64,000 nt of DNA, from assembly GCF_033568475.1 (NCBI RefSeq), contig NC_133120.1, positions 90,600,151 through 90,664,150 on the forward strand. The letters are read 5' to 3'. Numbering within the stretch: the stretch's first letter is position 1; each line of letters starts with the position of its first letter. The notes below the pieces were generated by a model, which worked only from the letters and a program-made list of their open reading frames with translations, was not told where the DNA came from and did not search any database. The DNA is from Henckelia pumila. Lineage: Eukaryota > Streptophyta > Magnoliopsida > Lamiales > Gesneriaceae. Positions 1-9,378 of the stretch are shown piece by piece. The translations under genes were made by a program, and so were the position numbers.

Positions 1-740
1 CAAATTTATTCTAACCTTCTATGCAGATAATATAATTATATAGGTACGTGTTCTAACCACAATCATTCATTTCAAAAATTAATTATTTAATTAATTAATA
101 TTTGAAGAGAAACCCAACAAAAACTAAAATAACATTGGGCTTTTTGATTGCTACTTCGGCAAAAGAGACAAAAGCTTGTGGGCCAATTGTACTGCATGCT
201 GAGAAATATATGGCCCCTAATTTAATTTGTACCTACAGTAATTAATTGGGATCCAAGTACCGTTGGTTACCTCTTTATTGATTTTTTTTTTATCGATCCA
301 ATTTCACTCAATTACTCCGTTCAAATACTGATATATTCCTGATAAATCCCATCTAAAATATAATTACAAAAATTCATAACTCAAAATAATTATAATTATC
401 CAATAAAAATCCACAACTGATTAATAATATTTCCAAAATATATATATATATTAAGCTCTTGGAAATGATAAGTAAGAATATCATATGTAGGATAATGAAA
501 TAAATGGAAATCCGTTGTTTACATTTAAAAGCGTAGAAAAAAATGAAGTGTCGGGAAAGCACTTAAATTTTCTATTAGTGGCGTTTTGTAACAAACCTTT
601 ACAAGTGACTTCCTATTTAAGAGTCTCATTTGTCACTCTCCAAGAACCCCAACATGCCTACTGATCGAGAAGTAACCAAAAACACCCCCAAGTTGTTATA
701 AATTTATGTAATAATCATACAAGATACATATATATATATT
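1..740. other. AT-rich upstream region of the PRE-like gene
   Basis: I see no convincing coding sequence here. Short open frames are AT-rich and lack family resemblance. The stretch probably contains the promoter and leader of the HLH gene that begins at 741. A TATA-like CTATTTAAG lies at 613-621, about 120 bases before the ATG, which is a plausible core promoter but unproven. Confidence 0.5.
613..621 (+). promoter_or_regulatory. Possible TATA box of the PRE-like gene
   Basis: The sequence CTATTTAAG sits about 120 bases upstream of the start codon at 741. Spacing and sequence fit a plant TATA box with a leader of roughly 90 bases. AT-rich background makes chance matches common. Confidence 0.3.
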
Positions 741-1126
741 ATGCCAAACAGAAGGGCCAAAGTTTCAAGATTTACGGAAGATGAGGCGGCTAACGATCTG
801 ATCATGATCTCCAAATTACAAGCATTGTTGCCTGCGGATTCGAGCTCAAGACGCAAATCAAGGGTACTCAATAATATTAATTTCTTCGTAATTCTAATTT
901 TGTTTCCTTCAATTAATTTGCTTTAGTTTCATTAATGTGTCGTTTTTTGGTATAATTAACTTAATAGATGCCAGCCTCAAAAGTTTTGAAGAAAACATGC
1001 AATTACATCAAGAAACTGGAGAAAGAGGTGGACTGTTTAAGTGACAAACTTTCCAAGATTCTGGCTTCTCAAGACATCACGACCCTTGATGCCAATACCA
1101 TTACAATCCTTCTCCAGCAATTATAA
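741..1126 (+). CDS. PRE: PRE/ILI-type atypical bHLH (non-DNA-binding HLH) protein
   Basis: Two exons, 741-863 and 968-1126, joined by a GT-AG intron, give a 93-residue protein. It begins MPNRR, has a short region where the basic domain would be, then helix 1 (around [19 protein letters not shown]), a loop, and helix 2 (around [18 protein letters not shown]) ending in an LLQQL tail. This layout and length match the PACLOBUTRAZOL RESISTANCE / KIDARI / ILI family, whose members are about 90-105 residues and have an intron at the same place. The family lacks the DNA-contacting basic residues. It acts in the nucleus by pairing with and titrating inhibitory HLH proteins, promoting cell elongation in gibberellin, brassinosteroid and light signalling. 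Family assignment is strong; which PRE paralogue it is cannot be told. Confidence 0.85.
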
Positions 1127-1687
1127 GCTGGCCAAAAAAAAAACTATATGAAATGGATTAATTTGAGGATAATGCAGAGGTTTCCTCCCGCCTGCGAACG
1201 GTATATATATATATGATTATCAGAGATGGACCAATGAATTTATATATATAGTTTGTGAGATTGTTATAACTTATAATCATATACTTATGGAATAAATTTT
1301 TCTATCTTTTATAAGATTTTTCATGTGCGGCATATAAAGATATTACTCAAAGTTAGATACAACGTTTTTTTAAGGATAAAAAACCCATCATTCCATTAAT
1401 TGATATACATTTTCTAGTAGTACTGTTGGTTAATTATAAGTTAATGTCATTTTCATCAATTATATGATACCGTGTTGTTGTACGTACGTATTTTTTTTTT
1501 TGGATATATATATCTATGTCTACAAATTATAACGAGGCAAATATCGAAATATATAAAGAAGTGTATATATATTTTGGAGACAGACCAAAAAGTATATTCC
1601 TATTCTTGACAAATTTGAGGAATGGATATTATGGATGTTCCCCCTAAGGTTTAATCTACAGATGGCTGGATAATACATACACGATAA

Positions 1688-2012
1688 ACATAAGGAAAAA
1701 TTGTTTTTTTGATCCGGTATGCTTGCCACTTTGCGATTTCGGTCCTCTATATTTTCATATTTCAGTTTTATACGCTATCTTTATTTTTTTTTTGGCAATT
1801 TTAGTCCTTTTTCTTATGTGGCGCTGATGTAGCACCGATGCAGTGCTGATGTGGAGCTACGTGTACAGTGCCACGCAAACATTTTCGAAAAAAAAGGACT
1901 GAAATTGCCAACAATCAAAACATGCAGGACTAAAACTAAAATATAAAAACATAAAGGATCGAAATCGCAAAGTGACAAACATATATGACCAATATTACAG
2001 TTTTCCCTAAAC
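1688..2012. mobile_element. Fold-back MITE-like element
   Basis: The two ends are inverted copies. The left arm contains CACTTTGCGATTTCGGTCCT around 1727-1746, and the right arm around 1950-1975 carries its near-perfect reverse complement. A further inner arm pairs GGCAATTTTAGTCC with GGACTGAAATTGCC. There is no coding capacity. The long imperfect arms suggest a Mutator-like or other fold-back MITE. The exact ends and target duplication were not resolved. Confidence 0.6.
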
Positions 2013-2024
2013 ATAATTAAGCTG

Positions 2025-2025
<1 letters not shown>

Positions 2026-2102
<77 letters not shown>
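2026..2102. repeat. (CA)n(TA)n compound microsatellite
   Basis: A run of CA dinucleotides (2026-2054) passes directly into a run of TA dinucleotides (to about 2102). It is a simple sequence repeat, likely length-polymorphic. Confidence 0.95.
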
Positions 2103-2734
2103 CGAGATCAGTTAGTTAACTCAAATTTTGTAGATGAATCCATCACATAATTAATCTCATTAACTCATTCATAATTCGATGTAATTAAATTGGGCATTAC
2201 ATTATTTTTATCTGTTTTTGTTGTTGAATAATATTGTATCAATTATCGATATATCTGATTTCCCGAGTGTGCAAGTTAATAATATATAAGTATAATATAA
2301 ATGCGGTCATGGTACGTACATGATATCTTAATATTCTAGTTAAATGTTATTATATTTCACATATATAAAAATTGAAATTAATTAAATGAAGGACCACTCC
2401 AGTTAGCTATAGCTAGCTAGCTAGCTAGCATATCGTACCGATTATTAAAAACCTTCTTAATGTAATATTTATTTCCCTCTCAGCTCGTGGAAAATATTGC
2501 CACAAAACTAAATCCATAGCTATATATATATATAATCACTTCGTTCCACATACATAAGGATCCCGAGCTGGCTAGCTTATTATAGCTAGCTATCCACCGA
2601 AAGAAATAAATAAACAAACAAATTTATTGTGTACACGATAATTTAATAACCTTTTAATTATCTGAAAACTATGCACAAACAAAAAAATGCCCCCACTCGT
2701 ATTTCATAGTTCACTGGAATTTGAAGTCGGCGGG

Positions 2735-4137
2735 TGATAAGTGCATTTTGTATGCATTAGTTTGTGATATTTTTATGTTTATTTTATGTGTATTCATATT
2801 GTTTTATATGTATTTTTATGTGTTTTAGTTCATGTATGTGTATTTTACTCTCCGAGTTAATTTTGTAGGAAAATTGTTTTTTTTAAAGAGTGAATTACAG
2901 AGCAGCCATGATACAAAAACCATATTTTATTTTAGAGAGATTCAAATCCGATCTTCACCGTTCAAAATTAAGTTCAAGATGTTTTACAGCTGCTGTCCAA
3001 ATTCCGTCTCGATCCGACGGCTAGAACTTGAGATATGATTTTTTCAAGAAAATTGCATGCATGCAAGGATGTATGCACGGACCTCGTGCATGAGTCCGAA
3101 TAAGGGTCCATGCAGTTTCGTAAAAAATTCGGCGTTTCCAGTTTAATGCACGGACCTAGACACGGACCCCTATCCAGGGTCCGTGCATGTCGCAGAATCA
3201 GAAAAATAAATTTCGGAAATTAAAATTCTTAACTTTTCGGGCTTTATTTTATGGGATTTCAAAGACATATAAATAAGAAATAAAATATCAGATGATGGGG
3301 GTTCGAATCGCATCAGAGAGGCGGCGGCTAGGAGGCTTGGAGATTGAAGAACGCTCCATTCGAGTTTTTCTTCCTTTCTTCTTTATATTATTAAACTTTT
3401 GTTGAATATTGTTTTCGTTATTTGAGTAGTTTTTCTTCAACCAAGACGGTGTGATTGAGCCGAACAATTTTATGTTGAATATTTAGATTTTGATTTGGGA
3501 TTTTTGATTTATATTTAATTATTGATTGTTGGATTTATATTTTTCTTGTGAATGATCTGATCAATTGTTTGCTTGCTTGTTAATTGATTCTGAGTCGAGA
3601 GGTTAGGAATTGATTTTGATCACTCCAATAATTGACATATGGTTAAACCGACTAGAAATAGTATTTGGTTTCAGTATGCGACTTTAGGTGAAAACTGAAT
3701 TCTCACAATTCCAAATGCATTTGAATTTGATTTGAATTATGAAATATTGATCCGTCAATATTTAAATAGGTTTAAGTGTTCTAGAAATAGACTGTTAAAC
3801 AAGATAAGATAATTCACCGTGATTTAAGATTAAATCTGGATCTTAGATTTGCCACTTGTTTGCATAAATTGTTCGGTACCTTCGTGTGTTTTGGTTATCT
3901 CAATTTAATTAAATTTATCTTTCAGCTATTTTATTTCTTATTATTTTTAATAATTAAAATTTTTATTTAATTTATTGCCTCCTATTTATTATTTTTGTCT
4001 AGATTAAGCTAAATAATTAATTCTTGAGAATTGACAACAGTCCCTGTGGGATCGATACTTGGACTCTTTGTCCACTTACTATAACTTGACCTGGTACGCT
4101 TGCCAGTAATTATTTTTAATACCGAAATAAGCGGTCA
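2735..4137 (+). repeat. 5' LTR of element 1
   Basis: This 1403-bp repeat starts TGATAAGTGC and ends GCGGTCA; its partner is at 20834-22260. It contains a block (about 3065-3190) with inverted copies of GCACGGACC / GGTCCGTGC, able to form hairpins. Its 3' end is closely similar to that of the LTR of element 2, showing that the two elements belong to one lineage. Confidence 0.92.
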
Positions 4138-4143
4138 AGTTTT

Positions 4144-4161
4144 TGGCGCCGTTGCAGGGGA
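4144..4161 (+). other. Primer binding site of element 1 (tRNA-Asp type)
   Basis: TGGCGCCGTTGCAGGGGA lies six bases after the 5' LTR. It complements the 3' end of plant tRNA-Asp, apart from one mismatch, going by the tRNA sequence as I know it. A tRNA-Asp PBS is a recognised mark of the Athila/Calypso lineage. Confidence 0.85.
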
Positions 4162-4278
4162 CTGTTCAGTTAATATTAGGATAGATTATTTGTTTGAGAC
4201 TAGACATTTTTTTTTCTTGCATTATTTTTTTTATTTTTAATTATTATTATTTTTTTCTTACTTGTGAGGTACTTGGAG

Positions 4279-4950
4279 ATGGATCATCGACAGGTGTTCA
4301 CAAGATTTGGCCAACAATACTCAGAGCCTTTCTATGCTGCTTGGGGGAGATTCAATGAATTTGCGAACAAATTTCAATGTCATCAATTTTTGAACTACAC
4401 GCTCACTCAGATTTTTTATGATGGTTTGGATAAGACTACAAGAAGTTGGGTGGATTATGGAGTTTTGGCCACTGGCAGTCAATTGTTTAGAAGAGATGAA
4501 GACAGTGCGATGCACTTGTTAAATGATATGACAGATTTTGACTACTATTGGTATTGTGATCCTTCATTGCAAAGTTGGAGTCACAAATATCCTCCAAAAT
4601 TCAACTCCACAAATTTTGCGAACCAACCACCGGAACATCAAGAAGAGTGTGTAGGGTATTTTGAAGATCCTGTGGCTCAGTTGGAGAATTTTGTGAAAAG
4701 GCAGGAAGAGACAAACCAGTTCTTCGAAAGCCGCATCAAATTTTTGAGTCTTTTGGATGAACAGATTGCGCTTCATAGAGAACCAGTTTCTGAGATCTAC
4801 CAAGAGCGTGAAGTAATTGAGTCAGAGCATGAGAAAATAATTTTTGAGGAATCTTCTTGTGAGGATGAATCAAAAGTGACAATGGAGGAGGAAGAAAATA
4901 CAAGGCTACATATTTTACCTCGTCAATGGTCGTTTCATGTACACTGTTAG
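4279..4950 (+). CDS. Gag-like protein of element 1
   Basis: An open frame of about 223 residues starts at the ATG at 4279; the frame is open a little further upstream. Residues near the N-terminus (AWGRFNEFANKFQCHQ and FYDGLDKTTRSWVDYG) align with the second half of the capsid-like Gag domain in element 2 (AWTRFKKMLRMCP and FYNGADQSVRSMLDAA). The N-terminal half of that domain is missing. The C-terminal third is acidic (runs of E), unlike element 2. No zinc knuckle, protease or RT follows. The likely role is a partial or repurposed Gag carried by a non-autonomous retrotransposon, similar in concept to TR-GAG elements. The Gag relationship is well supported; retained function is unknown. Confidence 0.7.
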   Translation: MDHRQVFTRFGQQYSEPFYAAWGRFNEFANKFQCHQFLNYTLTQIFYDGLDKTTRSWVDYGVLATGSQLFRRDEDSAMHLLNDMTDFDYYWYCDPSLQSWSHKYPPKFNSTNFANQPPEHQEECVGYFEDPVAQLENFVKRQEETNQFFESRIKFLSLLDEQIALHREPVSEIYQEREVIESEHEKIIFEESSCEDESKVTMEEEENTRLHILPRQWSFHVHC

Positions 4951-5198
4951 AAGATTCTTTCTTGTCATTGACGCCACCTCCAGCATATTCCATCCTCTAT
5001 GAGCTTCAGCCTAGATTCGGAGTCTCCTTCCAAAATAATCAGTTCTTGAAGAGTGTTGTTGGACCGACGAGCTTCCCATGCATATATCACGCCAAGCTTG
5101 AGGGCGATGGAAATCAAAACCTATACGTAGAGTCGTATGATTCTTACTATGGGCGGAAGCCACTCTTTGATGGTTGCTTATGCATAGTCGGGTTGTAG
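4926..5198 (+). CDS. Short ORF after the Gag-like ORF of element 1
   Basis: This frame encodes 90 residues from an ATG at 4926 and overlaps the end of the Gag-like ORF by 25 bases in another frame. It begins MVVSCTLLEDSFLSLTPPP and contains aromatic-rich segments (YELQPRFG, SYDSYYGRKP). I do not recognise a family. Because it follows at once, it may be the displaced C-terminal part of the preceding ORF after a frameshift, or a separate product. It stops just before the conserved hairpin block at 5217-5234. Confidence 0.4.
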   Translation: MVVSCTLLEDSFLSLTPPPAYSILYELQPRFGVSFQNNQFLKSVVGPTSFPCIYHAKLEGDGNQNLYVESYDSYYGRKPLFDGCLCIVGL

Positions 5199-5216
5199 AC
5201 TATAAATTTAGCGCTG

Positions 5217-5234
5217 ACTGGGAGGCAACCCAGT
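5217..5234 (+). other. Conserved hairpin after the last ORF of element 1
   Basis: ACTGGG (5217-5222), loop AGGCAA (5223-5228) and CCCAGT (5229-5234) form a perfect 6-bp stem. The same block, including about 30 bases of similar sequence upstream, occurs after pol in element 2 at 12278-12295. There the outer pair is G-C instead of A-T, which is a compensatory change. Confidence 0.7.
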
Positions 5235-5461
5235 ATTCTTTTCCTTGCTCTTTATTTTAATTTTTGTTTATGTTTTTTTTTATTTGAATTTTTGTTTCCT
5301 TCCTATGCCAGTTTGTCATGCCTGCCGCTATACCCATTCTGCTATTGTCATCCCAACAGATGTTGCCGAAGAAGAAGGAAGATGATGAATCGAAAACCAG
5401 GGGAGTGTTATTGTTGTTTTCATTATGTTTTTGTTAGTCTTTGCATTTGTGTGTTTGTATG

Positions 5462-6868
5462 TGATAAGTGTGTTTAGTATGCATTATTTTATAGCATTTT
5501 TTGTTTAGTTTGCATGCATTTAGGTTAATTTCGTAAGTTTTATTAGTGTCTTTTGTTATGTGTTTGCATTAGACTCACCTGGTTGAATTTTGTAGGAAAT
5601 TAAGCAAAAAGAATGGGAATTATGTTCGTCCAAGGCACGCGCGCGCGCGAGACCCTTTCTCGCGCGTGCGCCGGAGGAAAATCCAGAGGCAAGCAAGAAG
5701 ATGCGCGCGCGCGAGCCACTTGCTTGCGCGTGCGCAGAAGAGAAATTCAGAGCATGAATAGAAGAGGCGCGCGCAGGCGAGCTCATGCCCCGCGCGCGCG
5801 CCGAAGAGATGTCCAGAGAATTACAGAGAAGCAGCGCGCGCGCGAGACAATCGAGGTTGCACTGTTTGTTTATGTTGCGCGCGTGCGAGACTTCCTAGGC
5901 GCACGCGCGCGTGTCCGCATAACCTAATTTCGAGTTTTTTTTTAAGTTTGAAAAGGACTCTAATCGGGCGGCCATATAAATAGAAGTTTTATACTCTTTC
6001 CAAGGACTTTTGATCTTTTTGGAGTACGGGCAAAGCTTACGGCGGCTGTAGAGCGAATTTTTTCAGAATTTCTTCTATTCTAGTATTTTTATTTTATGTT
6101 TTTAAACTTGATTTATTGAATCATGTTTGTTAGTGAGTAGTTTCTTTTCTTCGATCAAGGCCACGTGATTGGGCCATACAGTTTATGTAAAAACTTGATT
6201 TGTTTATTTGAGATTTTCAGACTTAATTGATTTTATTGATTTTCAAATTTATCTTCGTCTTACAAATTTCTTGGCCAGTTATTTGTTTGCTTGTTAATCG
6301 AGTCTAAGTCGACAGAGGAGGTCTCGAATTCGATCACTTTGATTTTCAACATAGTGTAAAGTTGACTAGAAATAGAATTCGGTTTCATTATGCGGTTTAG
6401 GTGTCTACTAAATTTTCACGGTGATTTATGCATTCAAATTTGATTAGAATTACGAAAGATTAGTTCATCAATATTTGAATAGGTTTGATTTTTCTAGAAA
6501 TAAACCTTCGAATAAATTAGGAAAATTCCCGTAAATTAAGATTAAGTCTGATATCTTAGATCGATTACTTGTTGCATGAATTGTCTGGTACCTACGTGTG
6601 TCCTTGATCGAAATTTTTCCAAATTTTAAGTAATCCAAAGTTTTCTGTTGCGTTTTTATTTAATTTAATTTTATTTGCAATTTTATTCATTAGTTTAAAA
6701 TCTGAAATCATTTTTTTTATTAGTCTAGATTAAGTAGAAATAAATAGATTTTGGTAATCATATTTTTACAGTTCCTGTGGGTTCGACATCTGGATCTTTG
6801 TCCACTTTATTATACTTTGATCTGGTTCGCTTGCCAGTAGAATTTATTCATACCGAAATAACCGGTCA
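5462..6868 (+). repeat. 5' LTR of element 2
   Basis: This 1407-bp LTR pairs with 18375-19789. It carries an array of CG-rich hairpins at about 5636-5918. Compared with the 3' LTR it has about four differences in the first ~190 bp. It lacks about 24 bases of the hairpin array, apparently deleted between short GCGCGCGAG repeats. Confidence 0.92.
5636..5918 (+). repeat. Array of CG-rich hairpins in the 5' LTR of element 2
   Basis: Several inverted repeats made of alternating C and G sit in an otherwise AT-rich LTR. One stem is CGCGCGAGA / TCTCGCGCG with loop CCCTT. The last is GCGCGCGTGCG / CGCACGCGCGC, an 11-bp perfect stem. The alternating purine-pyrimidine tracts could adopt Z-DNA and are dense in CpG. 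The same kind of array is in the 3' LTR (about 18549-18860) and after pol (12396-12565). Confidence 0.8.
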
Positions 6869-6874
6869 AGTTTT

Positions 6875-6892
6875 TGGCGCCGTTGCCAAGGA
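6875..6892 (+). other. Primer binding site of element 2 (tRNA-Asp type)
   Basis: TGGCGCCGTTGCCAAGGA follows the LTR after a 6-base AGTTTT spacer, the same spacer as in element 1. It matches the tRNA-Asp 3' end except for two adjacent positions. Confidence 0.85.
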
Positions 6893-6994
6893 CTGTGTTG
6901 ATATCAGAATTTTTATTTCGCTTGAGATTAGACATTACTTATCTTCTGAATTTCTGACTATAATTTCTTGGTGATTTTCAGGTACTTTCTGTTG

Positions 6995-9373
6995 TGCATG
7001 CATAGAACTCGATCAAGGAAACTACTACCACTTGATTTGGAGATCGAGCGCACACTTAGCAGGATCCGAAAAGCCAAAAAATCTTTCAATCTTGAACTAG
7101 AGTCAGAATCTGAATCTGAAGTAGAGATGGCAGACAACCGTACTGTATGGGATATCATACGTCCGCCAACTGAAGGTTATGGATCTAGCATAGTTCGCCC
7201 CACTGTTGAGGCAAACAATTTCGAGCTGAAGCCCTCTACTATTCAGCTGATTCAATTGCAAGCTAGATTCGGGGGCTCATCTGTAGAAGACCCTTACGCT
7301 CATCTGGAGCGTTTTTTGTCGATCTGCGACACGTTCAAAGTGAATGGGATAACATCTGATGCAGTACAACTGCGGTTATTCCCATTCTCTCTACAAGGAG
7401 AAGCTGCTGAATGGCTAGATGATCTGCCTGCTGGGTCTATTACTACATGGGATCAACTTGTTCAGACCTTTCTGAATAAATATTTTCCTCCCACAAAGAT
7501 GGCAAAACTGTTCTCAGATATCATCTCATTCAGGCAGAAGGAAGCTGAATCTTTAAATGTTGCTTGGACTCGATTCAAAAAGATGTTGAGGATGTGTCCT
7601 CAACATAATCTCACTCAGAGCCAGCAGACTCAGACTTTCTACAATGGGGCTGATCAATCTGTCCGATCCATGTTGGATGCCGCTGCTAACGGAAGTCTAT
7701 TCAGGAAGACACCAGCAGAGGCGTGGGAAATCATTGGAAATATGGCTGAAAGCAACATTGGATGGCCAGATGCTAAAAAGGAAAGAAAAGCTGGAGTTCT
7801 AGAAGTCGATGCACTAACATCACTTAATGCCAAGATCGATGCACTTACTCATCAGATGGAGGTTATGCAGACATCTTCAGCCAATCAAGTGCAAGTCCAA
7901 CAGCCTGACAAACAGCAAATATTTGAAGTTGATGCTGCGAACTTTATGGGAAATCAAGGGAGACAGCAGTATAATCCCTACAGCAACACTTACAATCCTG
8001 GCTGAAAGAACCATCCAAACTTCTCTTGGAAAGCTGCAGATCCTACAGCTAATACATCGAATCCAGTAGAGAAGAAGCCCTCCTTTGAAGAAATTATGAT
8101 GAAATATGTAGCTGGTACTGAGACCCGTCTACAGAATCAGGAGGCAATGTTGCAGAAGTTAGAGACACAGATGATCCAGATAGCAACACAGCTATCAACT
8201 AGGCCAGCAGGATCGTTGCCTAGCAATACTGAGAGGAATCCAAAGGATGTCAATGCTATTCTGGCGGTAACTAGATCGCAAGCAGATACTGAAGCAAACA
8301 ATACTGAGGATGAAGAAGCAAGTGAGCTAGTCAAGGAAAAAGAGCTGGAGGAAGCATCAAAGCCGTCAGACTCGACGCCTATGGGCAGGAAAGGTAAGTC
8401 ATCTCACCCTGTTATTAATGAAAATATTGACTTGAGTAAACTTCCCTTCCCCCAGAGAGCAAAGCAACTGCAATTGGACAATCAATTTGCAAAATTCCTA
8501 AAGATTTTCAAAAATCTTCATATTAATATTCCCTTTGCAGACGCTTTAGCTCAAATGCCTAGTTATGCAAAATTTTTAAAAGAGATTTTGTTTAACAAAA
8601 GAAAACTGGTGGATTTTGAAACTGTGAAGTTGTCGGAGGAGTGTTCTGCCATTTTACAAAATAAACTCCCTCCGAAACTTAAGGATCCCGGTAACTTTTC
8701 AATTCCATGCACTATTGGAAAATCATTTTTTAATAAGGCTTTATGTGATCTAGGTGCAAGTATTAATCTTATGCCTTATTCATGTTTTGAAAAGCTAGGA
8801 ATTGGTGAAGTTAAGCCAACTACTATATCCTTACAATTAGCTGATAGATCTATAAAATATCCAAGGGGGATTGTAGAGGATGTGTTGGTAAAAGTTGATA
8901 AGTTTATATTTCTAGTGGATTTTGTTGTGCTTGATATGGAAGAGGATCGTGAGATACCTCTTATTTTGGGTAGACCGTTTTTAGCCACTGAAAAGACATT
9001 GATTGATGTGCATAAGGGAGAGTTGATATTGCGTATGAATGATGAGAAAATAATTTTTAATGTTTTTCATGGCATTCGATATCCTGCAGACAATTCTGAT
9101 TGTTTCAGAATTGATGTTACTGATGATTTGGTTGAGTGTTCTCTGCAGAAACAGTTGTTGGTGGATCCATTAGAAGTATGCTTGGCAGATACAACTGATG
9201 AAGAGCTTGTTAGTGAGGAAGTTCATGAAGTAGCACGGTATTTGGACTGGAGTCTACCCTTTGACAGACTCATCAATATCAAGATGGGGGAGCTCAACCA
9301 TACTCCAAAACCGCTAAGCCATCCATCGAAGAGCCCCCTACTCTTGAACTTAAACCACTTTCTTCTCACTTAA
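6995..9373 (+). pseudogene. gag-protease region of element 2, with an in-frame stop
   Basis: The frame could start at the ATG at 6995 or at 7127. A capsid-like Gag domain covers about 7180-7760 (LQGEAAEWLDDLP, TFLNKYFPPTKMAKL, FYNGADQSVRSMLDAAANGS). It is followed by a coiled region and, around 8720-8990, an aspartic-protease-like domain with the active-site motif DLGASINLMP and the flap-side ILGRPFLAT. A TGA at 8003-8005, in the conserved YNPG context where relatives usually have Trp, interrupts the frame, which then stays open to 9373. A second lesion near 9310 shifts the frame relative to pol. The family would package RNA and process the polyprotein; this copy is broken. Confidence 0.85.
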
Positions 9374-9378
9374 AATAT

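Larger units (their letters stand above)
1127..2734. other. Intergenic region with MITE and microsatellites
   Basis: No gene is visible. The stretch holds a fold-back MITE (about 1688-2012), a (CA)n(TA)n microsatellite (2026-2102) and a short AGCT-rich palindromic run near 2407-2430. It ends with the 5-bp target site GCGGG (2730-2734) of the large retrotransposon insertion. Confidence 0.6.

Noticed and set aside
1814-2056. Open frame with a VCVCVC repeat on the minus strand
   Set aside because: It is translation of the CA microsatellite and the MITE.
5613-5927. Arg/Ala-rich open frames in the LTRs of element 2 (also 18492-18815)
   Set aside because: They are produced by CG-alternating hairpin sequence, which lacks stop codons in several frames. 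The frame is not kept between the two LTRs and there is no family resemblance.
8003-8005. Programmed stop-codon readthrough between gag and pol
   Set aside because: The TGA lies within gag, before the protease, in a context where relatives have Trp. A plain nonsense mutation is simpler.
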